NCBI GenBank assembly: GCA_046330135.1
Contig: JAXLTI010000003.1
Location: forward strand, 930,001-994,000
DNA: 64,000 nt
Origin: CAYYFX01 sp046330135
Lineage (GTDB): Bacteria > ARS69
Direction: 5' to 3'
Made by a program: the position numbers and the translations under genes. The notes under the pieces are model-generated. The model saw only the letters and a program-made list of their open reading frames with translations. It was not told where the DNA came from and did no database searches. Below are positions 8,977 to 16,591 of the stretch, one piece after another. Numbering within the stretch: position 1 is the stretch's first letter; each line of letters begins with the position of its first letter.

Positions 8977-9768
8977 TCACAGCAGAGAGCGGGACTCGCC
9001 GCCGTCCACGGGCAACGAGGCGCCGTTCACGAAGGACGCGGCGTCCGAGCACAGAAAGGCGACCGCCGCCGCGACCTCTTCGGGCCGGCCGAGCTCTCCT
9101 CGGGGGATGTTGGCGCGCCACCGGGCGCGGATCGCTTCGGGACCGGTGCCCTCGCGCCGCGCGCCGTCCTCGGCCAAGTCGCCGAGTCGCTCGGTGTCCG
9201 TGTAGCCCGGACAGACGCAATTGACCGTGATGCCGTGCACGGCGTAGCGGCGGGCCAGGCTCTTCGCGAGCCCGTGCACGGCCGGCCGAAGCACGTTGGA
9301 GAGGAGAAGGCTCGCCCGCGGCTCCCGCGCCGCGATCGACGTGATGCAGACCGCCCTCCCCCACCCGGCCTGCACGAGGTGCGGCAGGGCCGCGCGCAGG
9401 AGGCGCTCCGCGGAGCGGAGCGTGAGGTCGATCGCGCGTCCGAAGTCCTCGTCCCCGAGCTCGTCGAACTCCCCGGCCGGCGGCCCGCCCGCGTTCACGA
9501 CGACGATCTCGAGCCCGCCGAGGCGTCGAGCGGCTTCCTCCACGACCCACGCCGGCGCCGAGGCGACCGAGAGGTCGCCGGCGACCGTCTCGGCCGTGCA
9601 CCCCGTCGCCGCGTGCAGCCGCTCGGCCGCTTCACGCAGTCGCGCCTCGTAGCGCGCACAGATCGCCACGCGCGCCCCTTCGGCCGCGAGCGCGCGGGCG
9701 CTCGCCCAACCGAGTCCTGCGCTCGCTCCGGTGACGAGCGCCCGGCGTCCCGCGATTCCGAGATCCAT
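8977..9768 (-). CDS. Atypical short-chain dehydrogenase/reductase (Tyr and Lys replaced)
   Basis: A 263-residue Rossmann-fold protein. TGASAGLG (13-20) binds the dinucleotide, and NAGG at 92-95 is the usual NNAG position. Ser144 is present, but the catalytic Tyr expected at 157 is Ser (LLLSNVLRPAV) and the Lys expected at 161 is Arg. This matches an SDR subgroup described as FabG-like but lacking the canonical tetrad. The start ATG at 9768 (MDLGIAGRRALVTG) gives a normal length; the frame stays open upstream but the sequence there is not SDR-like. It is divergent from the LOG-like gene (69 nt). Catalysis, if any, needs other residues; a binding role is possible. Confidence 0.85.
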   Translation of the reverse strand: MDLGIAGRRALVTGASAGLGWASARALAAEGARVAICARYEARLREAAERLHAATGCTAETVAGDLSVASAPAWVVEEAARRLGGLEIVVVNAGGPPAGEFDELGDEDFGRAIDLTLRSAERLLRAALPHLVQAGWGRAVCITSIAAREPRASLLLSNVLRPAVHGLAKSLARRYAVHGITVNCVCPGYTDTERLGDLAEDGARREGTGPEAIRARWRANIPRGELGRPEEVAAAVAFLCSDAASFVNGASLPVDGGESRSLL

Positions 9769-9837
9769 GACCCCCTCCACGGGGGATGCTACCGTGGTCG
9801 GGTGCGGGGGGAAACGTCGATCACGGAGGCGGGCGCC

Positions 9838-10311
9838 ATGGCGCGACCGGTCGTGGGGGTGATGGGCGGCGCGGACGCCGCGCCGGAGACGCTCGCGCTC
9901 GCGGAGGCGCTGGGTGCGGCGATCGCGGCCGCCGGCTGGATCCTCCTCAACGGCGGCCGCGATGCGGGAGTCATGGCGGCCAGCGCCCGCGGCGCCGCGC
10001 GAGCCGGCGGGCTCGTGGTGGGGGTCCTGCCGGGGCGCGACCGCCGCGGCGCGTCGCCGGATCTGTCCGTGGCGATCGTGACCGGCCTCGGCGACGCGCG
10101 CAACGCGGTCAACGTGCTGAGCTCGGACGTCGTCGTGGCCCTGCCCGGCGGCGCCGGCACGCTCTCCGAGATCGCGCTCGCGCTCAAGGCGGGCCGCCCC
10201 GTCGTGGCGCTCGGCTGGCAACGCGGCTCGCTGGCCGACTTCGAAGGGATCATCCGCGCCGCCTCGCTCGCCGAGGCGCTCGACGCGATCCGCGCACGCC
10301 TGCTCGCCTGA
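9838..10311 (+). CDS. TIGR00725/LOG-like Rossmann protein
   Basis: 157 residues. VVGVMGGADA at the N-terminus, LLNGGRDAGVMAASARGA near 40 and LPGGAGTLSE near 102 mark the SLOG/LOG superfamily (the last equals the PGGxGTxxE signature of cytokinin-activating LOG phosphoribohydrolases and their relatives). It belongs to the smaller TIGR00725 group, whose substrate is not established. The start ATG at 9838 has GGAGG 8 nt upstream. Directly behind its stop lies the repeat block 10362-10590. Family good, function open. Confidence 0.8.
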   Translation: MARPVVGVMGGADAAPETLALAEALGAAIAAAGWILLNGGRDAGVMAASARGAARAGGLVVGVLPGRDRRGASPDLSVAIVTGLGDARNAVNVLSSDVVVALPGGAGTLSEIALALKAGRPVVALGWQRGSLADFEGIIRAASLAEALDAIRARLLA

Positions 10312-10361
10312 TTCCACGAGTCGCCGGGGGCATCGCCCACCCGACGAGCTCGACCCATCGT

Positions 10362-10590
10362 GTTCGCGCAGGGGGCGTTCGCCCGCCCGCCGAGCTCGGC
10401 GGACTCGGACGTCGCGCGAGCTGGGAATGCGATCCGGGTTCCCGAACGGCTTCTCCGCAGCGGCGTCTCGGAGGAGCCGGAGCCACGGAGGGCGGGGGCG
10501 ACGGGGAGCCGAGCGAGGCCGGAGACCGGACGGCGGAGGCCGCGCGTCCGATGCGGAGAAGCCGGATCGGGGCGAACCCCGAGCGCGCCG
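10362..10590 (+). repeat. Dispersed structured element, copy A
   Basis: A non-coding block directly behind the 3' end of the M48 protease gene (stop at 10593, opposite strand). It opens with one copy of a 40-nt GC-rich module (10362-10402), then a stretch shared with copy D from 10407. The 5' arm is 10431-10458, identical to that of copy D. The core is 10459-10552. The 3' arm starts at 10553 but lacks 12 nt (the 'gttcgggagccc' present in copy D), so the stem is shortened to about 11 bp. It looks like a partly decayed copy. Confidence 0.75.
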
Positions 10591-10592
10591 GC

Positions 10593-11765
10593 TCAGTACA
10601 TCTGCGAGTTCGCCTGGATCCGGGTCCGCTCCTCGGCGACGAGCTCCGCGAGGCGGCGGCGCACGGCGCCCGCGAGGACGACCTCGCCCTTCCCGTTCAC
10701 GGTGCCGTCGTCGGTGGAGAGGAAGAGCGAGGGACCGCCGTTCGGCGTGAGGACCACGCCGCCTTCGGCCGGCGAGACCTTGATCTCGGACTCGTCCACC
10801 TCGTGGTCGAGCGCCCAGCCCACCGCGCTCACGGCGGCGGCGGCGTGGGTCGAGTCGTGACCGGCGAGCAGGAACAGCCGCTCGTTGCGGTACGCGATCT
10901 CGGTCACGGGCAGGTCGTCGCGCAGCAGGCGGTGCGCCTCCGGTTGCGGCGCCTTCGTGACGAGCCGCCGATGCAAGGGCACCCCGAACTCCTGCAGGCG
11001 CTTCCGGGCGCTGTCCACACGGTCCCGCGTCATCGGGTGGGTACGGTAGATGCCCATGTCCTGCTCGAGGAACTTGCCGGAAGAGGACGCGAGCCGCTCC
11101 ATGAAGGTCAGGAAGCCGACCGGGTTGTAGTGCGTCTGCGTGATGTAGCGGATGCCGTCCCAGTCCGCGTTCTTCTCCGCCTCGATGCTGTTCCCCTGGA
11201 GGACCATCGCGGTGATGGTGTTCGCCGCGGTGTTCGCGAGGATCGCCGCCTCCGGCGAGTGGCCGATGATGAGAGCGGCGATCGCGGCCAGCTGCATGAG
11301 GCCGAGCCCCTTCGGGGTGTGGCGCATCATGTTGATGGCGTCCTGATGGACGTTGTGCGCGATCTCGTGCGCGAGGACGCCGGCCAGCTCGTCGTCCGAT
11401 TCGACGTCGTCCAGCAGGCCCGTGGTCACGTACACGAATCCGCCCGGCAACGTGAACGCGTTCACCAGCGGCGACGCCACGATGTGGGGGACGTAGTCCA
11501 CGTCGGGGCGCTCGGTGGCGGCGCCGATCTCCTTCAGCATCGCCCGGAGCTTCTCCAGCTCCTGCTCGTCGTCCACGAATTCCACCGATTTCGCGATGTC
11601 CTTCGCGGCGTCCTTGCCGAGCTCGATCTCGCGCGGCGTGCTCCCGGCGGCGACGGCTCGGGCCGACTGCGCCCCCGCGGCCAGCGCGACGACCACGGCC
11701 GCGGACAGGAGCGCGCCGCGGACTCGCCAGGAGCCGGCGTCCCGAGAGAAACGTTGGGCGACCAT
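10593..11765 (-). CDS. M48-family metalloprotease, exported
   Basis: 390 residues. Residues 14-40 form a signal peptide/anchor (WRVRGALLSAAVVVALAAGA). The zinc motif HEIAH is at 133-137 and the third ligand is expected in SIEAEKNADWDGI. The family (BepA/LoiP-like M48 peptidases) degrades misfolded envelope proteins. The C-terminal 110 residues are a separate mixed domain with no motif that I recognise. The start ATG at 11765 has AGGAG 8 nt upstream. It is divergent from the MoxR-type ATPase gene; its 3' end abuts repeat copy A. Confidence 0.88.
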   Translation of the reverse strand: MVAQRFSRDAGSWRVRGALLSAAVVVALAAGAQSARAVAAGSTPREIELGKDAAKDIAKSVEFVDDEQELEKLRAMLKEIGAATERPDVDYVPHIVASPLVNAFTLPGGFVYVTTGLLDDVESDDELAGVLAHEIAHNVHQDAINMMRHTPKGLGLMQLAAIAALIIGHSPEAAILANTAANTITAMVLQGNSIEAEKNADWDGIRYITQTHYNPVGFLTFMERLASSSGKFLEQDMGIYRTHPMTRDRVDSARKRLQEFGVPLHRRLVTKAPQPEAHRLLRDDLPVTEIAYRNERLFLLAGHDSTHAAAAVSAVGWALDHEVDESEIKVSPAEGGVVLTPNGGPSLFLSTDDGTVNGKGEVVLAGAVRRRLAELVAEERTRIQANSQMY

Positions 11766-11907
11766 CAGGGAATCTCCTACGCAAGTCCTCCGGGAAGCTA
11801 AGCCGGCGCCGCACCGCCGTCAAAAGCCCGGCTTTCCGGCGGCCGGGCGCGGGGTTATTCTTCTCACCCGTCTTCCCCCCGAGAAGTTCCCCCACGAGGA
11901 GCCCAGC

Positions 11908-13428
11908 TTGCACAGGCCCGAGACTCTCGGACAGCTCAAGGCGTCCGGTTACCGGCCGCGCACCGTGAAAGACGAGATCCGCGAGAACCTGCTCACCGCG
12001 CTCCGGCAGCGGCGAGCCTTGTTCCCGGGCATCCTCGGCTACGACCAGACCGTGGTGCCGCGCATCGTGAACGCGCTCCTCTCGCGCCACGACGTGCTCC
12101 TGCTGGGCCTCCGCGGGCAGGCGAAGTCGCGGATCCTGCGCGGGCTGGCCGCGTTCCTGGACGACGAAGTCCCGATCGTGCGCGGCAGCGAGATGAACGA
12201 CGACCCGCTGCGCCCGGTCTCCGCGCGCGCGAAGCGTCTCGTGAGCGAGGCGGGAGACGACACGCCGGTGGACTGGCTCGCGCGCGAGCGTCGTTTCGAG
12301 GAGAAGCTCGCCACGCCCGACGTCACCATGGCCGATCTCATCGGCGACATCGATCCCATCAAGGCGGCCACGGAGCGGCGCACGTACGCCGATCCCGAGA
12401 TCATCCACTTCGGGATCATCCCGCGCATGAATCGCGGCATCTTCGCGATCAACGAGCTGCCCGATCTCCAGCCGCGCATCCAGGTGGGACTGCTGAATCT
12501 CATGCAGGAGAAGGACATCCAGATCCGCGGATTCCCGGTGCGCCTGCCGCTCGACATCCTCATGGTCTACTCCGCGAACCCCGAGGACTACACGAACCGC
12601 GGCAACATCATCACGCCGCTCAAGGATCGCATCGGCTCGCAGATCCTCACCCACTATCCGCGCACCATCGAGGAGGCGGTCGCCATCACCACGCAGGAGG
12701 CGTGGACGAAGCGCGACTCGGGCGTGGAGATCCTCATCACCCCGCTCTTCCGCGAGATCATCGAGGAGACCGCGGTCCAGGCGCGCTCCTCGGAGTTCGT
12801 CGACCAGAGCTCGGGGGTCAGCGTGCGCCTCACGATCACGTTCCTCGAGAACCTCGTCTCGAACCTGGAGCGGCGGGCCCTGGCCAAGGGAGAGGCCCGC
12901 GCCTGGCCTCGGATCGTGGACCTGCGCACCGCGCTCTCCGCGGTGACCGGCAAGGTGGAGCTGGTGCACGAGGGTGAGGAGCAGGGTGCGGAGGCGGTGG
13001 CGCGCCACGTGCTCGGCAAGGCCGTGCGCGAGGTGTTCCTGCGACGCTTCCCCCCGGTGCACACGAAGTCGAAGCGCAAGCGCGGCTTCGAGCCCGAAGC
13101 GGAGGAGCCGGCGCAGGGCGGCGCGAAGAACGCAGCCCGCGTGTACGAGCCGATCGTGCACTGGTTCTCGAGCGGCCACACGCTCGAGCTCTCCGACGAG
13201 ACGGATTCGCTCGAGCACTACGCCGCGCTGCGCTCCGTGGACGGCCTGGAGGAATGCGCCCGGCGTCACTCGGAGGCGACGTCGGACGGCGAAGTGGCCG
13301 GCGCGATGGAGCTCGTGCTCGACGGCCTGCACCAGTGCTCCATGCTGGCGAAGGAGGACGCGGACGCGCGCGTCGGCTACCGCGACATGATCGGGGCGAT
13401 GTTCCGCCAGATGGAAGAGATCGAGTGA
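11908..13428 (+). CDS. MoxR/Mg-chelatase-I-like AAA+ ATPase
   Basis: A 506-residue AAA+ protein. The P-loop is non-standard, GLRGQAKS (67-74) in place of GxxGxGKT/S; Walker B is in GIFAINELPDLQ; sensor 1 is in ILMVYSANPEDYTNRG. The family works with a VWA-domain partner as a chaperone/insertase for protein complexes or cofactors, and such a partner follows 28 nt downstream. The start is a TTG at 11908 with GAGGAG 6 nt upstream; earlier in-frame starts lie in sequence that does not look coding. A possible -10 (TATTCT) lies near 11852. The C-terminal 200 residues are charged and helical. Confidence 0.88.
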   Translation: MHRPETLGQLKASGYRPRTVKDEIRENLLTALRQRRALFPGILGYDQTVVPRIVNALLSRHDVLLLGLRGQAKSRILRGLAAFLDDEVPIVRGSEMNDDPLRPVSARAKRLVSEAGDDTPVDWLARERRFEEKLATPDVTMADLIGDIDPIKAATERRTYADPEIIHFGIIPRMNRGIFAINELPDLQPRIQVGLLNLMQEKDIQIRGFPVRLPLDILMVYSANPEDYTNRGNIITPLKDRIGSQILTHYPRTIEEAVAITTQEAWTKRDSGVEILITPLFREIIEETAVQARSSEFVDQSSGVSVRLTITFLENLVSNLERRALAKGEARAWPRIVDLRTALSAVTGKVELVHEGEEQGAEAVARHVLGKAVREVFLRRFPPVHTKSKRKRGFEPEAEEPAQGGAKNAARVYEPIVHWFSSGHTLELSDETDSLEHYAALRSVDGLEECARRHSEATSDGEVAGAMELVLDGLHQCSMLAKEDADARVGYRDMIGAMFRQMEEIE

Positions 13429-13456
13429 GGCTCCCCGCCCCGTCGGAGACGCCCGC

Positions 13457-14551
13457 ATGAGGGTCCGCTACCTCGAGTGGGAAGAGTGGATGACGCGCGA
13501 GCTCATGACGATGAGCGGGCTCGAGAAGCTCTTCCGCTGGCTGCTCCTCGGGGCGGACGGGAACGTGGAAGAGGCGCTCCGCCGCATGGAGCGTCTGAAC
13601 GGGCAGTACGGCTTCTTCGACGAGGCCACGAGCGCCCGCGACTTCCGGGAGCGGCTCCTGCGCGACGGCCAGGTCGCCGAAGACCAGGCGGGCAACCTCT
13701 CGCTCACGGTCAAGGGAGAACGCGCCATCCGGAAGGATGCGCTCGATCGCATCTTCTCGCGCATGCGCGCGGGGCGGCCGGGGGATCACCGCTCGCCCGC
13801 GACGGGCGCAGGCGGCGAGAATCTCCCGGAGGTGCGGGAGTGGCGCTTCGGCGACGCGCCGTTCGACATCGCGGTGAACCCCACGCTCGAGAACGCGCTC
13901 CGCCGCACCGGCATCGACGACTTCGGCCTCTCCGAGGACGACGTGCGCGTGCACGAGAAGGAGCAGCTCACCGGCTGCGCCACCGTGCTGCTCCTCGACA
14001 TCAGCCACAGCATGATCCTCTACGGCGAGGATCGCATCACGCCGGCGAAGGACGTCGCGCTCGCGCTCCTGGAGCTGGTGCGCACGCGATACCCCAAGGA
14101 CACGCTCGACGTGGCGGTCTTCGGCGACGACGCCACGCCGATCCCCGCGGACCGCATCCCGTACGTGCAGGTCGGTCCCTACCACACGAACACGAAGGCG
14201 GCCCTGCGCCTCGCGCAGCGGATCCTCGCGGCGCGGAAGCACCCGAACAAGCAGGTCTTCCTCGTGACGGACGGGAAGCCCTCCGCGATCCACGAGGAAG
14301 GCCGGCTCTACAAGAACTCGTTCGGCCTCGACGAGAAGATCGTGAACAAGACGCTGGACGAAGCGTCGGTCTGCCGGCGGCGCGGCATCACGATCTCCAC
14401 CTTCATGGTGGCCAGCGACTGGCACCTCGTGAACTTCGTCGAGCGCCTGACCGAAGTGAATCACGGCCGAGCGTACTTCACCGGCCTCGACGACCTCGGC
14501 CGCTTCCTCTTCGTCGACTACGTCCGCAACCGGCGCCGCCGGACGTACTGA
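13457..14551 (+). CDS. VWA-domain protein, partner of the MoxR-type ATPase
   Basis: 364 residues. The N-terminal 170 residues are helical and charged; the VWA domain starts near residue 172 with the MIDAS motif LLDISHSM (DxSxS), and LVTDGKPS supplies the second acidic loop. Such proteins present metal-bound ligands to the AAA+ ring (knowledge of MoxR-VWA and BchD-like pairs). It follows the ATPase gene by 28 nt in the same operon. It ends RNRRRRTY, and repeat copy B begins 12 nt after the stop. The substrate of the pair is unknown. Confidence 0.85.
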   Translation: MRVRYLEWEEWMTRELMTMSGLEKLFRWLLLGADGNVEEALRRMERLNGQYGFFDEATSARDFRERLLRDGQVAEDQAGNLSLTVKGERAIRKDALDRIFSRMRAGRPGDHRSPATGAGGENLPEVREWRFGDAPFDIAVNPTLENALRRTGIDDFGLSEDDVRVHEKEQLTGCATVLLLDISHSMILYGEDRITPAKDVALALLELVRTRYPKDTLDVAVFGDDATPIPADRIPYVQVGPYHTNTKAALRLAQRILAARKHPNKQVFLVTDGKPSAIHEEGRLYKNSFGLDEKIVNKTLDEASVCRRRGITISTFMVASDWHLVNFVERLTEVNHGRAYFTGLDDLGRFLFVDYVRNRRRRTY

Positions 14552-14563
14552 GCTAGGACACCC

Positions 14564-14739
14564 GCGTCGTCGGCTCGTTGGCGACGATCGCACGTGATGA
14601 ACGCGTCGTCGGCTCGGCGGCGGGAGTTCGCACGTGATGAACGCGTCGTCGGCTCGGCGTCGTGCTTCCGCATCGGACGGTCGCCTCCGCCGTCCGGGCT
14701 CCGGCGCCCTCCCGCTCCGTCGCCTCCGCCATCCTGGCT
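14564..14739 (-). repeat. Dispersed structured element, copy B, 3' part (interrupted by the IS)
   Basis: Read on the minus strand this is the core (from 14739 down) followed by the 3' arm (14672-14650) and a tandemly repeated outer module. The module starts at 14564, 14603 and 14643 (period 39-40 nt, e.g. gcgtcgtcggctcg), abutting the stop of the VWA gene at 14551. The missing 5' arm lies on the other side of the IS110 element at 16112-16160. The core matches copy C nearly base for base from 'gccaggatggcgg' onward. Confidence 0.8.
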
Positions 14740-16111
14740 ACGTATCTGGACTCCTCCCACAAGGGGCTTTCATCGAGGCGGGGTGGGGCGGACCGGGATC
14801 GTGACTGCAGTCGTATCTCCGGCCTGTGGTGGGTGCTTGGGAACCCCTGGCCAAGATGGAGAGTCGCGCGCGGGGAGCCAATCGGCGGTTCACGACCCCA
14901 AGGGGTCAAGTAGCCAGACGGCTTTCCCCCGCGCCGGTCAGAGCCGGTTCGCCATCATCCCGTGTCTCGACGCAAGCCATTCGAGCGGGGGATCTACGAT
15001 GCGGTGATCTCCTTGCGGTAAGTGGTCTCGTGGGTGCAGACGGCCCAGATCATCCGAGCCATCTTGTTGGCCAGTGCCACGGCAGCCTTGTTGGTTCCAC
15101 GCCGCCGTTGGACCTCCAGGGCCCAGCGAAGCACGCGGTCGGGGTCCTTCTTCGAGCGAGCTCTCCAGAGCATCGACTGCGCTCCCTGGATGAGGAGCAT
15201 GCGCAGGTAGGGATCACCGCGCCGGCTGATCGCTCCGAGTCGGCGGAACTTGCCGGTGGAGTCCTCCTTGGGAGTGATGCCGAGGTAGCTGGAGAAGCGA
15301 CGAGCGGATGAGAAGCGCCGGAGATCGCCGACGAAGGCGGCGATGGCGGTGGAGATCATCGGACCGACTCCGGGGATGGAGCGCGAGCGTTCCACGTCGG
15401 GGTGGGTCTTCTCGACCGACACGAGATCCCGCTCCGCGAGGTGGATGCGTCGCTCGATCTCCTCGAGCTCGTCGAGGGTCTGGGCGAGGAGCGGGCGGAG
15501 CAGCTCGGGGATCGGGGTCTGGGCGTCCTCCAAGACGAGACGCACGTGAGGCGCGACCTTGCGAGCGCCCAGAGGGATGAGGATGCCGAATTCTCGCAGG
15601 CAGCCGCGCAGGGCATTGAGGCGCGCGGTGCGCGTGGTGATCCATGCGGAGCGGAGCCGATGGATGGCGGCGAGGGCCTGCTGATCGGGGGACTTGATCG
15701 GGACGGGAAGGATCTCCTCGTTGCGGAAGGCTTCCAGGATGCCCTTGGCGTCGGCGCGATCGGTCTTGTTGCGGGTGACGTAGGGACGCACCGCGTGAGG
15801 GGGCAGGAGCTGGACCTCGTGTCCCAACGCCCGGATCTCACGCGCCCAGTAGTGGGCGGAACCGCAAGCTTCCATGAGGACCTTCGCGGGCTCTCGCTCG
15901 CGGAAGAACGAGAGCACGCGCTTGCGGGAGAGCCGATGACGCTCGTGGACGTGGCCGGGGTGGTTGGAGACGGCGACCTCGATGGTGGTGCTGGCGAGAT
16001 CCAGGGCGATGGTCGTAGACTTCATGGCGGACTCCTCCTTCCAGTCGACTACGGACTAGGCGACTCTGGCACTTGATGCCGCGCGAGTCGCGGGAGGAGT
16101 CCATTCCATCA
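14740..16111 (-). mobile_element. IS110-family insertion sequence, IS1111 type
   Basis: About 1.37 kb. The ends are set (within about 4 nt) by the host repeat it interrupts. Sub-terminal inverted repeats GGACTCCTCCC (14748-14758) and GGGAGGAGTCC (16092-16102) lie about 8 nt inside each end, a feature of the IS1111 subgroup. The transposase reads leftwards; 254 nt of non-coding DNA follow it (14740-14993) and only 86 nt precede it. In this subgroup the guide (bridge) RNA is reported in the longer downstream end, so 14740-14993 is the candidate RNA region. It contains the small hairpin gacccc-aa-ggggtc at 14894-14907. Confidence 0.85.
14994..16025 (-). CDS. IS110-family (DEDD) transposase/recombinase
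   Basis: 343 residues, complete. The N-terminal RuvC-like DEDD domain shows Asp9 (IALDLAST), Glu52 (LMEACGS), Asp89 and Asp92 (KTDRADAKG). The C-terminal Transposase_20 domain shows SIPGVGPMISTAIAAFVGD (216-234), YLGITPKEDSTG and the catalytic serine Ser284 in GAQSML. No frameshift or stop, so the protein may be active. IS110 recombinases use a structured RNA to choose donor and target. It is the only gene of the element. Confidence 0.95.
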   Translation of the reverse strand: MKSTTIALDLASTTIEVAVSNHPGHVHERHRLSRKRVLSFFREREPAKVLMEACGSAHYWAREIRALGHEVQLLPPHAVRPYVTRNKTDRADAKGILEAFRNEEILPVPIKSPDQQALAAIHRLRSAWITTRTARLNALRGCLREFGILIPLGARKVAPHVRLVLEDAQTPIPELLRPLLAQTLDELEEIERRIHLAERDLVSVEKTHPDVERSRSIPGVGPMISTAIAAFVGDLRRFSSARRFSSYLGITPKEDSTGKFRRLGAISRRGDPYLRMLLIQGAQSMLWRARSKKDPDRVLRWALEVQRRRGTNKAAVALANKMARMIWAVCTHETTYRKEITAS

Positions 16112-16160
16112 GCGACTCCGCGAAGCCGCTGCGAAAGCACGCCACCGAGCCGCCGACGCA
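16112..16160 (-). repeat. Copy B, separated 5' arm on the far side of the IS
   Basis: On the minus strand this reads arm, then GGCTTCGCGGAGTCGC, which is identical over 16 nt to the start of the core of copy C (16381-16396). The segment 16130-16152 is complementary at 20 of 23 positions to 14650-14672 on the left side of the IS. This shows that one element was cut by the insertion. Beyond 16160, up to about 16340, I see only GC-rich sequence without a gene. Confidence 0.7.
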
Positions 16161-16339
16161 TGCCTTGCCACGCGCGGTCTGCGCCGGCGCACCGAGGGAT
16201 CGCGCGGACGACAGGCGCGATCAACCGGCACAGCGCGTCGCCCGCGGCGCAGACGTCCCGCGAGGACTGCCGTGGTCGTCGGCCGAGTCGCGACGAGCAT
16301 CCGAGCGACGCGGCGCCGGCCGGTGCTCGACCGCCACGA

Positions 16340-16590
16340 CGCGGGTATCCGTCTCGCCTCGGGGCTGGCCTCTTCGACGCGGCTTCGCGGAGTCGCCGGA
16401 GCCAGGATGGCGGAGGCGACGAGCGGGAGGGCGCCGGAGCCGGGACGGCGGAGGCTGACCCGTCCGAGTCGAAGAGGCCGGCCCCGAGGCGAGACGCGCG
16501 AACCCTGACACGGCTCCGAGCCGACGACCGCGCCGCCCCGAGGCGAGACGCGCGAACCCGGACACGGCTCCGAGCCGACGAGGCGAGGGA
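16340..16590 (+). repeat. Dispersed structured element, copy C
   Basis: 5' arm 16350-16378, core 16379-16467, 3' arm 16468-16496; the arms are complementary at 28 of 29 positions, and the odd pair is T opposite G. The arm sequence is unrelated to that of copies A/D, while the core is shared. A 54-nt module (starting 16482 and again 16536: ccccgaggcgagacgcgcga...) is tandemly duplicated and runs up to the moaA stop at 16592. Orientation is opposite to copy B, with the 3' module next to the neighbouring gene's stop as in all copies. Confidence 0.8.
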
Positions 16591-16591
16591 G

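Noticed and set aside
9769..13458. Long minus-strand open frame running through the LOG-like, M48 and MoxR region
   Set aside because: Only the last 263 residues (the SDR) look like protein; the upstream part is antisense or out of frame to three well-supported genes.
14564..14656. Short direct repeats that could suggest a CRISPR array
   Set aside because: Units of 39-40 nt follow each other without unique spacers and are part of the outer module of repeat copy B; no cas genes are near.
16161..16339. A second insertion-sequence remnant between copies B and C
   Set aside because: The stretch is GC-rich and non-coding but shows no transposase remnant and no end repeats.
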